Origin: a virus
IMG/VR virus record: IMGVR_UViG_3300033141_005072
Location: 1-35,842 of that record
Length of the DNA: 35,842 nt
Reading direction: 5' to 3' (one strand)
The first letter of the stretch is position 1, and each line of letters begins with the position of its first letter. The position numbers and the translations under genes are program-made. Below are positions 8,332-16,641 of this stretch, piece by piece. The notes below the pieces were generated by a model. The model worked only from the letters and a program-made list of their open reading frames with translations, was not told the DNA's origin and did no database searches.

Positions 8332-8804
8332 TATAAATCAAAATCTATCTCATCATCAAACTTTGGAGCAGTCGACTGTTGTACCGATTGAGTAGGTTGT
8401 GGTTGTATATTAACCTGCTGTGTTGGTTGTTGTATAACCTGATTTGGTTGAATCCCTGGTTTTATATCTATAACATTGCTATAAACTTTTCCATCAGAAG
8501 CTTCAGTTTCTCCAATTAACAATTTAACATATCTACCTACTAACTGCTCTAAATCAAAATCAGTGTCCTCTAAAATCTCAACACCGAAAGCACGGAGCCA
8601 ACGATCCAATTTACACCCAGGCCTAAGAGGAAGTGATGCAATACCGGACACCGACACTGGTCCAGAAGCATTTGTAATTTCAAATGTAAACTTAACTGAA
8701 GGGCCAAATTTCATTTTCACCTCTTCTACCCGAACTAATTTACCATCATACAATCCCGGCTCAATTAAAACTGATTTTTCTTTTCTTACATACAATGCAC
8801 ACAT
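8331..8804 (-). CDS. ssb: Single-stranded DNA-binding protein (phage type)
   Basis: A 157-residue protein with a beta-rich N-terminal domain (residues 10-115; PGLYDGKLVRVEEV, VKFTFEITNA, YVKLLIGE), a Gln/Pro-rich linker (about 118-145) and an acidic tail DDEIDFDL. This OB-fold plus disordered linker plus acidic tip layout is that of SSB and of phage DUF669-like ssDNA-binding proteins; the sequence is not close to cellular SSB. It should coat single strands and recruit replication partners by the tail. ATG 8804 follows an AAGGAGGTAAGAA site. Its place next to recA supports the call. Confidence 0.75.
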   Translation of the reverse strand: MCALYVRKEKSVLIEPGLYDGKLVRVEEVKMKFGPSVKFTFEITNASGPVSVSGIASLPLRPGCKLDRWLRAFGVEILEDTDFDLEQLVGRYVKLLIGETEASDGKVYSNVIDIKPGIQPNQVIQQPTQQVNIQPQPTQSVQQSTAPKFDDEIDFDL

Positions 8805-8815
8805 TTCTTACCTCC

Positions 8816-9298
8816 TTACGAATTTATTTTTAACTTTACAGATGGGTCTAAACCAGTTAAAGTATGTACCACTCTAATTTGATTAACAATATTTTCATTC
8901 TTAGACTTAAGTAAATCATAAACATGATGTACTGTTTTATAAAAAGTATTTGCTACATCAAGATCCATTTCCGCTTGTAATAACTTATCTTTAATCTCTA
9001 CCAATAATGATTCAGTCTTAGATTCTCTTAAATCAGCAGATTTCAAACTTCTAACTTCTTGGGACGTAATTGTATTATTATATGCCTTTTCATAATCATG
9101 TTTAGCTTTTTTATATACTATTTCCTTTGCCTGTTTATTCCAAATAGCATCAAGTAGAATTTGACTAACACGTTCTTTTGCTGCTTGCAACTCCGCTAAC
9201 TGTGAATTAAAATTAAGTCCTGTAGAAATAGGATCTTTATCTAAAACAATTTTACTCTGTAATTCTTTTAACTCTTCCGTTAATTTATTATAATTCAA
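8816..9298 (-). CDS. Helical hypothetical protein, 160 aa
   Basis: A 160-residue, charged, almost wholly helical protein with likely coiled coils at 1-60 and 95-150. It starts at TTG 9298 with GGAGGGATAA just upstream and abuts the next gene. No catalytic motif is visible. Genes like this beside an SSB and upstream of recA are often single-strand annealing or mediator partners, but nothing in the sequence proves that. Confidence 0.7.
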   Translation of the reverse strand: MNYNKLTEELKELQSKIVLDKDPISTGLNFNSQLAELQAAKERVSQILLDAIWNKQAKEIVYKKAKHDYEKAYNNTITSQEVRSLKSADLRESKTESLLVEIKDKLLQAEMDLDVANTFYKTVHHVYDLLKSKNENIVNQIRVVHTLTGLDPSVKLKINS

Positions 9299-9520
9299 TT
9301 ATCCCTCCATAACTACTTTTTTTGGTTGCATCTCTGCTTCGTGCCTTTTAATGTCTCGCATTGTTAACGCATACACTTGTTTATGTAAATTATCACTTGC
9401 TTGTAATAACTCTTCCTTACTATTCACTTGAACTGTTTCCATAATTTCTGTAGAAAACTCCCAAGAACCATAATCTACAGAAATTTTTCTAGTAAACCTT
9501 TTCATAATCTTTTTTTCCAT
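9299..9520 (-). CDS. Small hypothetical protein, 73 aa
   Basis: The product opens MEKKIMKRFTRKISVDYGSW and has an alternating beta/helix pattern (EFSTEIMETVQVNSKEELLQASDNLHKQV). I chose ATG 9520; a GTG at 9526 two codons upstream lies closer to the GGAGGTGAT site and is also possible. The gene lies seven bases after the queC stop and one base before the next gene. Its size and pattern are common next to phage SSB and recombination genes; function unknown. Confidence 0.7.
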   Translation of the reverse strand: MEKKIMKRFTRKISVDYGSWEFSTEIMETVQVNSKEELLQASDNLHKQVYALTMRDIKRHEAEMQPKKVVMEG

Positions 9521-9527
9521 TTTCACA

Positions 9528-10151
9528 TCACCTCCTTTTTTCTAGTTCCTCAAATCCTTTTTGTCTTGCTAAACAAGCTGGACATTTTCCACATGAAACC
9601 AAATTGCCAGACGCTGACATTTTTACATTATAACAAGAAACGGTCTTTTTAAAAGGGACTTTTAATCTATAACCCAATCTAATAATATCAACCTTTTTAA
9701 ATTTTAAGAATGGTGCTTCAACTACCACGCCCCAATTAAATAAACTTTGCGTTAAAACACTACTTGTTAATTTAAAAAACTTTGGGCGACAATCAGGAAA
9801 GTTAACATAATCTGTATATGAAGCACCATGAAAAATTTTATGTGCACCAAACTTATAAGCATACATTGCTGCTAATGTCAAAAGGAACAAATTACGGTAA
9901 GGATGAACAGCTGATAAATCTTTACCAATAGGTTTGCCACGGAGATAATTAACGTCTTTCTTCTCATAATAAAGAGACAATCTTAAAGACTTAGCAATTC
10001 GTTTTGCCGCTTCGTACTCTAAAATATGGCGTTGTCCATAATCAATAAATAACAATTTTGGCTGTAATTTTAATACCTTCTTAACATAATAAGCTAAAAC
10101 AGCTGAATCAAGGCCACCGGATAATAACACTACAACCCTTTCACGTTTCAC
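9528..10151 (-). CDS. queC: 7-cyano-7-deazaguanine synthase (QueC)
   Basis: A 207-residue ATP-dependent enzyme that turns 7-carboxy-7-deazaguanine into preQ0. The PP-loop SGGLDSA lies at 11-17, and the zinc site is Cys173, Cys187, Cys190, Cys193 in the SCGKCPAC region near the C-terminus. Length is close to typical QueC. It starts at GTG 10151 with AAGGAGG six bases away. It directly follows queE; together with queD and folE2 it completes the preQ0 pathway. No amidotransferase fusion or C-terminal extension is present. Confidence 0.95.
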   Translation of the reverse strand: MKRERVVVLLSGGLDSAVLAYYVKKVLKLQPKLLFIDYGQRHILEYEAAKRIAKSLRLSLYYEKKDVNYLRGKPIGKDLSAVHPYRNLFLLTLAAMYAYKFGAHKIFHGASYTDYVNFPDCRPKFFKLTSSVLTQSLFNWGVVVEAPFLKFKKVDIIRLGYRLKVPFKKTVSCYNVKMSASGNLVSCGKCPACLARQKGFEELEKRR

Positions 10152-10162
10152 TATAAACCTCC

Positions 10163-10918
10163 TTAAACACCTTTTTTATTCTTCCAAATTAACCAATGCA
10201 ATTGTGGAAGTACTCTCAAATTTAATCTATTAAAATATTTCTCTTTTGTTTCTTCAACTAGCATTTTTAACAAGGTAATATATTGTTTATATGATTTTAT
10301 ACCCGAAGAATTTGGTTGTAATATTATGGGCATTTTTTTGTTAATGTTATATAAAAATAAAAACTGGTTAATAAACTTAAAATCAGTTCGGTTCTTTATT
10401 ACAAACTTAAATTGTACATTCTTCTTAGATTTATATAAATTAACATATTTCTTTAATACCATAGGAACTATGCCCCTAGAAGTACCCATACTAAATAATT
10501 TTGGACTGACAGACCAAAAATCAATATAAGTTATTAACTCTTTCGCTGGAAAAATTGTACCATTAGTTTCAACCATAAGATTATAACCTGCCTTTTTTAA
10601 TAATTTAGTAAGTTGTGTTAAAGCGGGTTGCTGTAAAAGAGGTTCCCCACCAGTAATGCAAATATTTTTACATTTAAAAGTATTTTTTATTGTATCAAAA
10701 AGAGTATTGACAGAATGAGTATTTATTTTATTTCGGGGAGAAATTGCCCAAGAATGTTTTGTATCACATTCCGCACAATGTAAATTGCATCCTGCAAGCC
10801 TAATAAAAATATAAGGTTGGCCAATCATCAAACCTTCGCCTTGTATAGACTCAAATACTTCAACTACCTTTAACAATTTTATAAAAGGCGTTAATAACTT
10901 TTGGGACGTCCTCTTCAT
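10163..10918 (-). CDS. queE: 7-carboxy-7-deazaguanine synthase (QueE)
   Basis: A 251-residue radical SAM enzyme making 7-carboxy-7-deazaguanine from the QueD product. Key elements: FESIQGEG (22-29), the iron-sulfur CNLHCAEC (Cys44, Cys48, Cys51) followed by DTKHSW, and ITGGEPLLQQ. The start ATG 10918 lies 59 bases inside the preceding primase-finger gene in another frame but has its own AAGGAG seven bases upstream, which decides the start; an internal TTG that would give LKVVEVFESIQGEG has no such site. It is followed after 11 bases by queC. Confidence 0.95.
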   Translation of the reverse strand: MKRTSQKLLTPFIKLLKVVEVFESIQGEGLMIGQPYIFIRLAGCNLHCAECDTKHSWAISPRNKINTHSVNTLFDTIKNTFKCKNICITGGEPLLQQPALTQLTKLLKKAGYNLMVETNGTIFPAKELITYIDFWSVSPKLFSMGTSRGIVPMVLKKYVNLYKSKKNVQFKFVIKNRTDFKFINQFLFLYNINKKMPIILQPNSSGIKSYKQYITLLKMLVEETKEKYFNRLNLRVLPQLHWLIWKNKKGV

Positions 10919-11303
10919 AAAATTTCTCCTTCACAATTACTGTATCTAATTTTTTTAAAAAAAATCGTAATTTGCTCCATAATATAAAATCTTCCTTTAA
11001 ATATTTATACACTAACTTTGATATTGTGTATAACAATTCTTTGTTATATATTTTTTCTATTTTTTTATTGTTAAAAATAAACTTTTTCTTTAATTCTTGT
11101 TTTGGAATTCCTTCATATAAAGAAATAAAATCTAAAACACTTCCGCCTTGTTGACAGCCAAAACAATACCACGAATTAGTTTTTGGGTAAACTACTAAAC
11201 TCGGGTCAAGATCATCATGGAAAGGGCAAACACATTTATAGTAGGAGCCAATTTTTTTAAGCTGGATACCATATGATTTTATAACACTAACAATTGATTT
11301 CAT
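10860..11303 (-). CDS. Primase zinc-finger protein without catalytic domain
   Basis: A 147-residue protein whose first 65 residues are a DnaG-type CHC2 zinc-binding domain: CPFH (Cys26, His29) and CFGC (Cys47, Cys50) with PSLVVYPKTNSWYC between, then GGSVLDFISLYEG. Residues 66-147 are helical and Lys-rich with no TOPRIM motif. In primases this finger reads template and start sites. It overlaps the helicase stop (ATGA). Either the catalytic part is a distinct gene outside the window, or this protein recruits the host primase. Confidence 0.88.
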   Translation of the reverse strand: MKSIVSVIKSYGIQLKKIGSYYKCVCPFHDDLDPSLVVYPKTNSWYCFGCQQGGSVLDFISLYEGIPKQELKKKFIFNNKKIEKIYNKELLYTISKLVYKYLKEDFILWSKLRFFLKKLDTVIVKEKFYEEDVPKVINAFYKIVKGS

Positions 11304-12583
11304 ACTTCAGCCATTCTCATAATATCAAATACTGCATTAATTCTAAACCTGCCCTTTGCACCATCTCTATTTTTATTTATAACTGCGGTTACTTCTGCAA
11401 CTGGAGAAATTTCTAAAACTTCAGGTTCACTTATTTTTAATGAAAGTACAATGTCCGCATGATTTGTAATTAAAAATGATAAAGCAATATCATCTAATGA
11501 ATAAGTGGATTTACTTTTCATGCCCGATCTATTAACTTGTGCTGCAGTTAGCACAGGTACATTATATACTCTACCAATACCACGCAAAGATAAAGCAATA
11601 TCACTATAAGCTTCCCAAATACTATTAGTTCTTGATTCAGCTTTCATTAAGCCTAAATAATCTACAATCACTAAATCAAAAGTATATCGTGCTTTTAATT
11701 CTTGTAATTTTGCACTAATAAAAGTTCCCGTACAATTATTAGGAACATCTAAAATATAAAAAACACCTTTATAATTTTTTTGGCGTTCTAAAGACTCAAA
11801 ATATTTCTTCTCTTCTTCTGCAGACATGTTACCTGTTTTTATTTTATATGCAGATACGCCCGAGTCTAAAGCATCATATCTTCTTTCTAGTTGAACTTTT
11901 GGATTTTCTAAAGAAACGTATAAAACATTCTTTCCTAAAATAGAATGTATATAATGTCCCACATTTAACATAAAGGTGGATTTACCTTCTGACGTACCTG
12001 CAACAACTACCATCAATTCTGCAGGGTATAACCCATTAGTTAACTTATCAAAAGTCGGAAACCCTATTTTCAAACCAGGTTGTATTATACCTTCTTTAGC
12101 TTCTTTATATTTTTGTCTACGTATATCAACTGAATGATTTATTGCACCTTCTTTTACTTCCTTTGCTAAAACCGTTTCAATATTTAACAATTCACGTTTT
12201 AATTGCTTATATGCAAAATCAAAGTTTTGTTTTTCTAATAATGAAGCGCTTGAAGTAATTGCATTCTGTAATTTACGATTTATATATTCTTGTTTTATAC
12301 TATCAATTAAAAACTGGAAGTTTTTGGGAGTAGTATTAATTAATTCTTCATATAAAGAAATAAGAGAAATACGCTCTTCAAATGAAAGATTTGAAACTAA
12401 ATTTATAAATTGACTTCGATCAAAAACATCGCCATACTTTTTAAAAAAGTTTATGAGTAATTCAAAAAATAATTTCTCGATAAAATTCTCGGGCGGAAAA
12501 AAATCGGGGTTAATTCCTTCAATAATAACTGTAGACAAATTTTTTTTATCTAATAATAATGCACTTAAAAAATCTTTTATCAT
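11300..12583 (-). CDS. dnaB: Replicative DNA helicase (DnaB-like)
   Basis: A 427-residue helicase. Residues 1-140 form a small helical N-terminal domain. The RecA-like motor has Walker A GTSEGKST (196-203), Walker B LVIVDYLGL, VPVLTAAQVNRSG, a SFLITNHADIVLSL segment and KNRDGAKGRF near the end. It unwinds the parental duplex as a hexamer and would be loaded by the DnaC-like protein encoded just upstream. The Walker A deviates from the common GRPGMGKT. The start ATG overlaps the previous stop as ATGA. Confidence 0.95.
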   Translation of the reverse strand: MIKDFLSALLLDKKNLSTVIIEGINPDFFPPENFIEKLFFELLINFFKKYGDVFDRSQFINLVSNLSFEERISLISLYEELINTTPKNFQFLIDSIKQEYINRKLQNAITSSASLLEKQNFDFAYKQLKRELLNIETVLAKEVKEGAINHSVDIRRQKYKEAKEGIIQPGLKIGFPTFDKLTNGLYPAELMVVVAGTSEGKSTFMLNVGHYIHSILGKNVLYVSLENPKVQLERRYDALDSGVSAYKIKTGNMSAEEEKKYFESLERQKNYKGVFYILDVPNNCTGTFISAKLQELKARYTFDLVIVDYLGLMKAESRTNSIWEAYSDIALSLRGIGRVYNVPVLTAAQVNRSGMKSKSTYSLDDIALSFLITNHADIVLSLKISEPEVLEISPVAEVTAVINKNRDGAKGRFRINAVFDIMRMAEV

Positions 12584-12873
12584 TTAAAATGTTGTTCCGC
12601 TTCTATTAAACTCTCACTTAACACTATATTATATAATTCATAAATTTTTTCTTTAAGGTCTAATAAATGTTTATTTTGAGTCAAATAAACTTTATAACCC
12701 TGTGCAATAGCAAACGCAAGATAAAATACAGAATTGGCAGTTGATTCAGAATCTATATTTATTAAGTTTGATAAAGTAGTATATATTTTGTGTGCCTTTA
12801 CCGCAAGATCATCTGCCTGTTTAATATTCTTTTTACGTTTTCTACGTTTATTTTTTATTCGCTTTTTCGACAT
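12580..12873 (-). CDS. Small basic-tailed protein between loader and helicase genes, 97 aa
   Basis: The first 20 residues are almost all Lys/Arg (MSKKRIKNKRRKRKKNIKQA); the rest is helical (AFAIAQGYKVYLTQNKHLL) and ends EAEQHFK. I chose ATG 12873; a TTG at 12882 would add three residues. It overlaps the dnaC-like gene end by 26 bases and the helicase start by 4. The basic head suggests nucleic-acid contact. No family is recognised; a helicase or loader accessory is only a guess from position. Confidence 0.65.
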   Translation of the reverse strand: MSKKRIKNKRRKRKKNIKQADDLAVKAHKIYTTLSNLINIDSESTANSVFYLAFAIAQGYKVYLTQNKHLLDLKEKIYELYNIVLSESLIEAEQHFK

Positions 12874-13552
12874 CTTTAGCAATTACGGTCCGCCTATAAT
12901 CGGCAGTAGTAAAAGGAATATGTATAAAATGTTCATGCAATATTGAATAAAAACGGTCACCATAAATATCGCCAAGCTGTTCCAAAGATAAATTAGAAGT
13001 TAAAATAGTTGGTAATAAACTGTCTGTACGATACCTAATTAACTCATCTAAATTTTTCTCAGTAATACCAGAGCGGGGGCGGTATTCCCTTCCAATGTCA
13101 TCAATCATTAAAAAATCTACATTACTTAATTTCAAAAACAAATTATTTTTCTTATCTTCCCAATAATCAAATAATATTTCTAAACAATCCGATAATGTGG
13201 TAAAGTAACAAGAATATCCTTCTTTTAAAACTACATTAAGTATAGCTACTCCTAAAGCAGTTTTAGCTGTTCCCGGATTACCATATAATAACAAACCTAC
13301 GCCTTTATTATAATACTCATTTAAATTATTAACATATTTATTTAAGCGGCGTACGATTGGCTTACTTTGAGAATAGGTAATATCGTTTATTTTAAATTTA
13401 CGATACTTAGCAGGTAAGTTTGCATTTATTTTACGAACTGCAAAATTAAATAACGCAACACATTTGCACGATGGATCAGTGCCCCTACATTTACACTTAT
13501 CAATTGTTTTACTCTTTACTCTTAATAAATATTCTCTATCTCTAGATTTCAT
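12848..13552 (-). CDS. dnaC: DnaC-like AAA+ helicase loader
   Basis: A 234-residue AAA+ ATPase of the DnaC/IstB type. Walker A GNPGTAKT is at 91-98, Walker B FLMIDDIGRE near 147-156, ILTSNLS is sensor 1 and YRRT near the end fits sensor 2. The N-terminal part carries a CxC...CxC cluster (Cys20, 22, 29, 31), a probable zinc site for helicase binding. It would place the helicase encoded downstream onto ssDNA. The start overlaps the preceding gene stop as ATGA. Confidence 0.92.
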   Translation of the reverse strand: MKSRDREYLLRVKSKTIDKCKCRGTDPSCKCVALFNFAVRKINANLPAKYRKFKINDITYSQSKPIVRRLNKYVNNLNEYYNKGVGLLLYGNPGTAKTALGVAILNVVLKEGYSCYFTTLSDCLEILFDYWEDKKNNLFLKLSNVDFLMIDDIGREYRPRSGITEKNLDELIRYRTDSLLPTILTSNLSLEQLGDIYGDRFYSILHEHFIHIPFTTADYRRTVIAKDVEKANKK

Positions 13553-13704
13553 TTTTTGTTAGATTTAAAAAGGTGTTGCTCTATTCTAGATAATATACAA
13601 GCAATACATACCTGGGTATCCAATGGATTTGATATGTCCTGCCTAAAACATTTGGGCAAACCCATATAAGGACATTCTCTTACAACTTCTTCCTTTTTCT
13701 TCAT
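13549..13704 (-). CDS. Small cysteine-rich protein, 51 aa
   Basis: A 51-residue protein with four cysteines arranged CPYMGLPKC...CIAC, a likely zinc ribbon. ATG 13704 has a strong AAGGAGGAGGCC site; a longer frame to 13761 would run into queD and has no such site. It is coupled to the dnaC-like gene by ATGA. Function unknown; position suggests a replication accessory. Confidence 0.7.
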   Translation of the reverse strand: MKKKEEVVRECPYMGLPKCFRQDISNPLDTQVCIACILSRIEQHLFKSNKK

Positions 13705-13717
13705 TATGGCCTCCTCC

Positions 13718-14161
13718 TTATAACACTGTCCTAATTTCTGCATAAGATGTGGGTGTCTCATATAATTTAAGACTATACAAAGGAAGTTCTTTTTCTAACA
13801 ACTTCCATATCTCAACTATTAAATTTTCACAAGTCGGTAGTTTGCAAAACTCATTTAAATTTGAATGGTCTAATTTATCAATAATTTTAGAATTCACAAT
13901 TTTTTTTAACTTATTAAAATTAATAACCATACCATTTTTTGAATCGGGTGTTCCTAAAACGGTAACAACTAGTTTAAAACGGTGGCCGTGTAAATTATTA
14001 CATTTCCCAAAAGTATCCTTATTCCACTTTTGTGAAAAATCAGGATTTTCCAATTGATGGCTTGCATCAAATTCAAATTCTTTTGTAACTAAAATTCTCG
14101 GCTGATTGTAATCAAATATTAAGGGAGTACTTGGGTCAGAGCTAAACATAGAATCATACAT
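13718..14161 (-). CDS. queD: 6-carboxytetrahydropterin synthase (QueD)
   Basis: A 147-residue PTPS/QueD-family enzyme. Zinc ligands are His35 (FDASHQL), His58 and His60 (NLHGH), the catalytic Cys54 is in GKCNNLHGH, and MVINF, DKLDHSNLN, PTCENL and YETPTSYAE complete the pattern. It converts dihydroneopterin triphosphate to 6-carboxytetrahydropterin, the second step to preQ0. The gene lies between the metallophosphoesterase and dnaC-like genes with an AAGGAGG site, so the pathway genes are interspersed with replication genes, not in one block. Confidence 0.95.
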   Translation of the reverse strand: MYDSMFSSDPSTPLIFDYNQPRILVTKEFEFDASHQLENPDFSQKWNKDTFGKCNNLHGHRFKLVVTVLGTPDSKNGMVINFNKLKKIVNSKIIDKLDHSNLNEFCKLPTCENLIVEIWKLLEKELPLYSLKLYETPTSYAEIRTVL

Positions 14162-14172
14162 AAATAACCTCC

Positions 14173-15489
14173 TTAATAATCATTTTTAATTTTTTTAGAA
14201 GTTAAATCATATAACTTTGGTTCACATCTAATAACATTTGTTTGTGAATCTACATCAAAAGTAAATATCCAAAAACCAATAACAGGGGATAACGCTTTTC
14301 TTAGCAGGTAAGTATCTTCACTCTTAAAACAAGGTGCAGTTACAATCTGTACACCGGCTTGTGGAAAATATAAAGTAGAATGATAATGCCCTATAATTAA
14401 TAATTTAAACAAATCTTCTAAATTTGACATTTCAGATAAAGCAGCCATTAACATACTAGAAAAAAACTTCTGTGGGTGATATGATAAACTATATGCTACA
14501 CCGCCCGATGGATGAAACAATCTTACTCTAAACTTATCCTTTATTAAAAAATCTGCTCTATTTTCTCCTTCATAAACCAAATCAGAACGTTGTGCACAAA
14601 TATCCCTAACAATATTATACCCCATTTTCATTTTAAAACATAAATCATGTTCGCCGGATGCAATAATATGTGTTTTAAATTTATTTGTTTTAGGGTATTT
14701 TTCAACCACATAACTTTTAAATTCATCGGCCCCATTTAAAAATCTCTCATTTATATGTCCTGTAAAATGTAACATTCCCTCAATTAAATCACCGCCGTGT
14801 AATGCAAACTGTACTTTTTGTTTCTCACCTTCTTCATAGGCACTATGTAATAAAGTTAATTGTTGATATTTACTTCCAAGGTGAGTATCAGATACAACTA
14901 ACATTTTTAATTGATCATGAAACAATTTGTCTATCTTTACTGTTTTAAAATTCCTGTTGCTAGAAGTACGATATAAAACAACTTTTTTCTGGTCTGGTAG
15001 CAATTCAATATCATACCCATCATTGTGTAGTGCATCTATTAATTGAGAAATAATAGATTTAGATAAACCAGTTTTATAACTCAATTCACCAAGGCTTACA
15101 GGCTGGAGCGATACTGCATCTAGAATAAATTGTTTAACCCGTTGAAGTTGTTTATCAGAAAAAGAAATGAAAGGAGATTCTTTTAATAACTGGTTGGTTT
15201 TATTAGTTTTTGCAGTAATAGGTTGCTTATTTTCACTGGTTTCAGTAACTAGCTTAATTGGTTGTTTATTTTGGTTTAGCATTACTTTTTCAGTTTCATT
15301 TTTGCTAAAGCCTTCAGCCTGTTTTAATCTATGGATTGTTTTCGTAATCCCATGATAAGTTCGAATAGGTTGGCCGTTATGAAATAAATTATTAACCTGA
15401 TTTATAATTTCAGAATAAGGTCTATTAGCTAAATACATTTCCCAAATTAAATCTATTTCCTCTTTACTGTATTTTATTACTCGTGTCAT
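14173..15489 (-). CDS. DNA-binding metallophosphoesterase
   Basis: A 438-residue protein. Residues 1-60 look like a small helical DNA-binding unit, 62-110 a Lys/Thr/Asn-rich linker, 115-175 a winged helix (SLGELSYKTGLSKSIISQLI), and 193-430 a calcineurin-like phosphoesterase: D201-x-H203, GGD at 232-234, GEHD at 279-282 and IIGHYH. The usual Asn of GNHD is Glu here, a key active-site change that may alter metal use or activity. It starts at ATG 15489 after AAAAGGAGG. A nuclease or phosphatase acting on DNA is likely; the substrate cannot be told. Confidence 0.85.
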   Translation of the reverse strand: MTRVIKYSKEEIDLIWEMYLANRPYSEIINQVNNLFHNGQPIRTYHGITKTIHRLKQAEGFSKNETEKVMLNQNKQPIKLVTETSENKQPITAKTNKTNQLLKESPFISFSDKQLQRVKQFILDAVSLQPVSLGELSYKTGLSKSIISQLIDALHNDGYDIELLPDQKKVVLYRTSSNRNFKTVKIDKLFHDQLKMLVVSDTHLGSKYQQLTLLHSAYEEGEKQKVQFALHGGDLIEGMLHFTGHINERFLNGADEFKSYVVEKYPKTNKFKTHIIASGEHDLCFKMKMGYNIVRDICAQRSDLVYEGENRADFLIKDKFRVRLFHPSGGVAYSLSYHPQKFFSSMLMAALSEMSNLEDLFKLLIIGHYHSTLYFPQAGVQIVTAPCFKSEDTYLLRKALSPVIGFWIFTFDVDSQTNVIRCEPKLYDLTSKKIKNDY

Positions 15490-16340
15490 ATCACATTACC
15501 TCCTTTTAAATACCGTTCAATTTTATACCATAATTTATGACTACCGTATTGATGCAATAACAATTCAGCTTTAATAATATCTACACTCGGTTTAGGAAAA
15601 AAATAATCTTGATGTAAATATTCATTCTTTAAATTAACCAGTTTATAATTAATAAAAATTTGCTTTAATAATTTAACTAATTTATTACTTATCTTTTTAG
15701 GCAAATCTTCCACTACAGGATTATCTACTAACAACCAACTGGTTAAAGAACCTTTCTTTGTCAAAATAAAACGGGCTTGAGTTGCCGACAATATTTTTGG
15801 TACATTATCTACACGATCGCCTATTAATGTAAGATAATCAGTAAACAAATCAATTGAGGGTAATTTATATCTTCTACAAACCTCTACCTCGGTAATAACT
15901 CCACGACGGTATCCTTTCAAAATTTTACGAGAACCCAATAATTGAAAAAAATCTTTGTCATCTGAAATTATCGTACATTCATTTAACGAATTAACATAAG
16001 CAGCAATTAACTCATCTGCTTCTTTACCATGATACATTAACTGGCGGAAGCCCAACAAAGATAATATTTGCGTTAATGCGGTTATCTGGTGAAAATCTAA
16101 AACAGATGTTCTTTGTGCTTTATAAGCACTAAAAATCTTCTTCTTACTCAATGGCCCCGAAGACCAACCAATTACACACGTCTTTGGTTTTTCCTTTTCC
16201 AAAATAGATATTAACAATGAAATAAAACCAAAAATAATAGGGTAATTAATCTTCCCATTAAAAATAAAATGTGAAACGTGTGCTAAATAAGGGCCGTCAA
16301 CTATTAAATGTTTTGTTTTTATATCACCAAGCCAACTCAT
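15486..16340 (-). CDS. 5'-3' exonuclease / flap endonuclease
   Basis: A 284-residue PIN-domain FEN nuclease like the phage T5 and PolI N-terminal enzymes. Acidic metal sites are visible: D15, E107/D109/E110 in GKEADELI, D127/D128/D130 in ISDDKDFF, and D175/D178 in IGDRVDNVP, with SAYKAQR as the basic patch and a helix-hairpin-helix after 165. It removes RNA primers and flaps, the activity lacking in the phage polymerase. The gene ends four bases inside the next gene. ATG 16340 has AGGATG nearby. Confidence 0.92.
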   Translation of the reverse strand: MSWLGDIKTKHLIVDGPYLAHVSHFIFNGKINYPIIFGFISLLISILEKEKPKTCVIGWSSGPLSKKKIFSAYKAQRTSVLDFHQITALTQILSLLGFRQLMYHGKEADELIAAYVNSLNECTIISDDKDFFQLLGSRKILKGYRRGVITEVEVCRRYKLPSIDLFTDYLTLIGDRVDNVPKILSATQARFILTKKGSLTSWLLVDNPVVEDLPKKISNKLVKLLKQIFINYKLVNLKNEYLHQDYFFPKPSVDIIKAELLLHQYGSHKLWYKIERYLKGGNVI

Positions 16341-16393
16341 ACATACATCCTATAAATAAGTAAAATATATCAAAGTCTTTAAGCTAAAATATT

Positions 16394-16636
16394 TTAAGAT
16401 GATAATATTTTATTTAATGTCTTTTTTAGTTCTTTTACTTGTGTTCTTAATTCACTTATTTGTAATAATGATTTTGCGATCTGTGTACCAAACGTTGCCT
16501 TGTCACTATCTGATGAATTAGAAAACGCTTCAAGTAATTCAGCAATATTTTTTCTAATTATTCTAATAGCTTTTTTATTTTTATTAATTTCAACATTTAA
16601 TTCATAAACTGTCTTCTCAATATTTTGTTCACTCAT
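16394..16636 (-). CDS. Coiled-coil hypothetical protein, 80 aa
   Basis: An 80-residue charged helical protein with two coiled-coil segments (about 5-40 and 50-78) split by a Ser/Asp loop (NSSDSDK). ATG 16636 follows AAGGAGGATTAACTAAA. Its stop codon lies inside an AT-only hairpin (AAAATATT/AATATTTT). No enzyme motif; function unknown. Confidence 0.7.
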   Translation of the reverse strand: MSEQNIEKTVYELNVEINKNKKAIRIIRKNIAELLEAFSNSSDSDKATFGTQIAKSLLQISELRTQVKELKKTLNKILSS

Positions 16637-16641
16637 TTTAG

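Noticed and set aside
16385-16415. AAAATATT/AATATTTT hairpin at the end of 16394-16636 as a terminator
   Set aside because: The stem is A-T only and is not followed by a T-tract; it may be chance in A/T-rich DNA.
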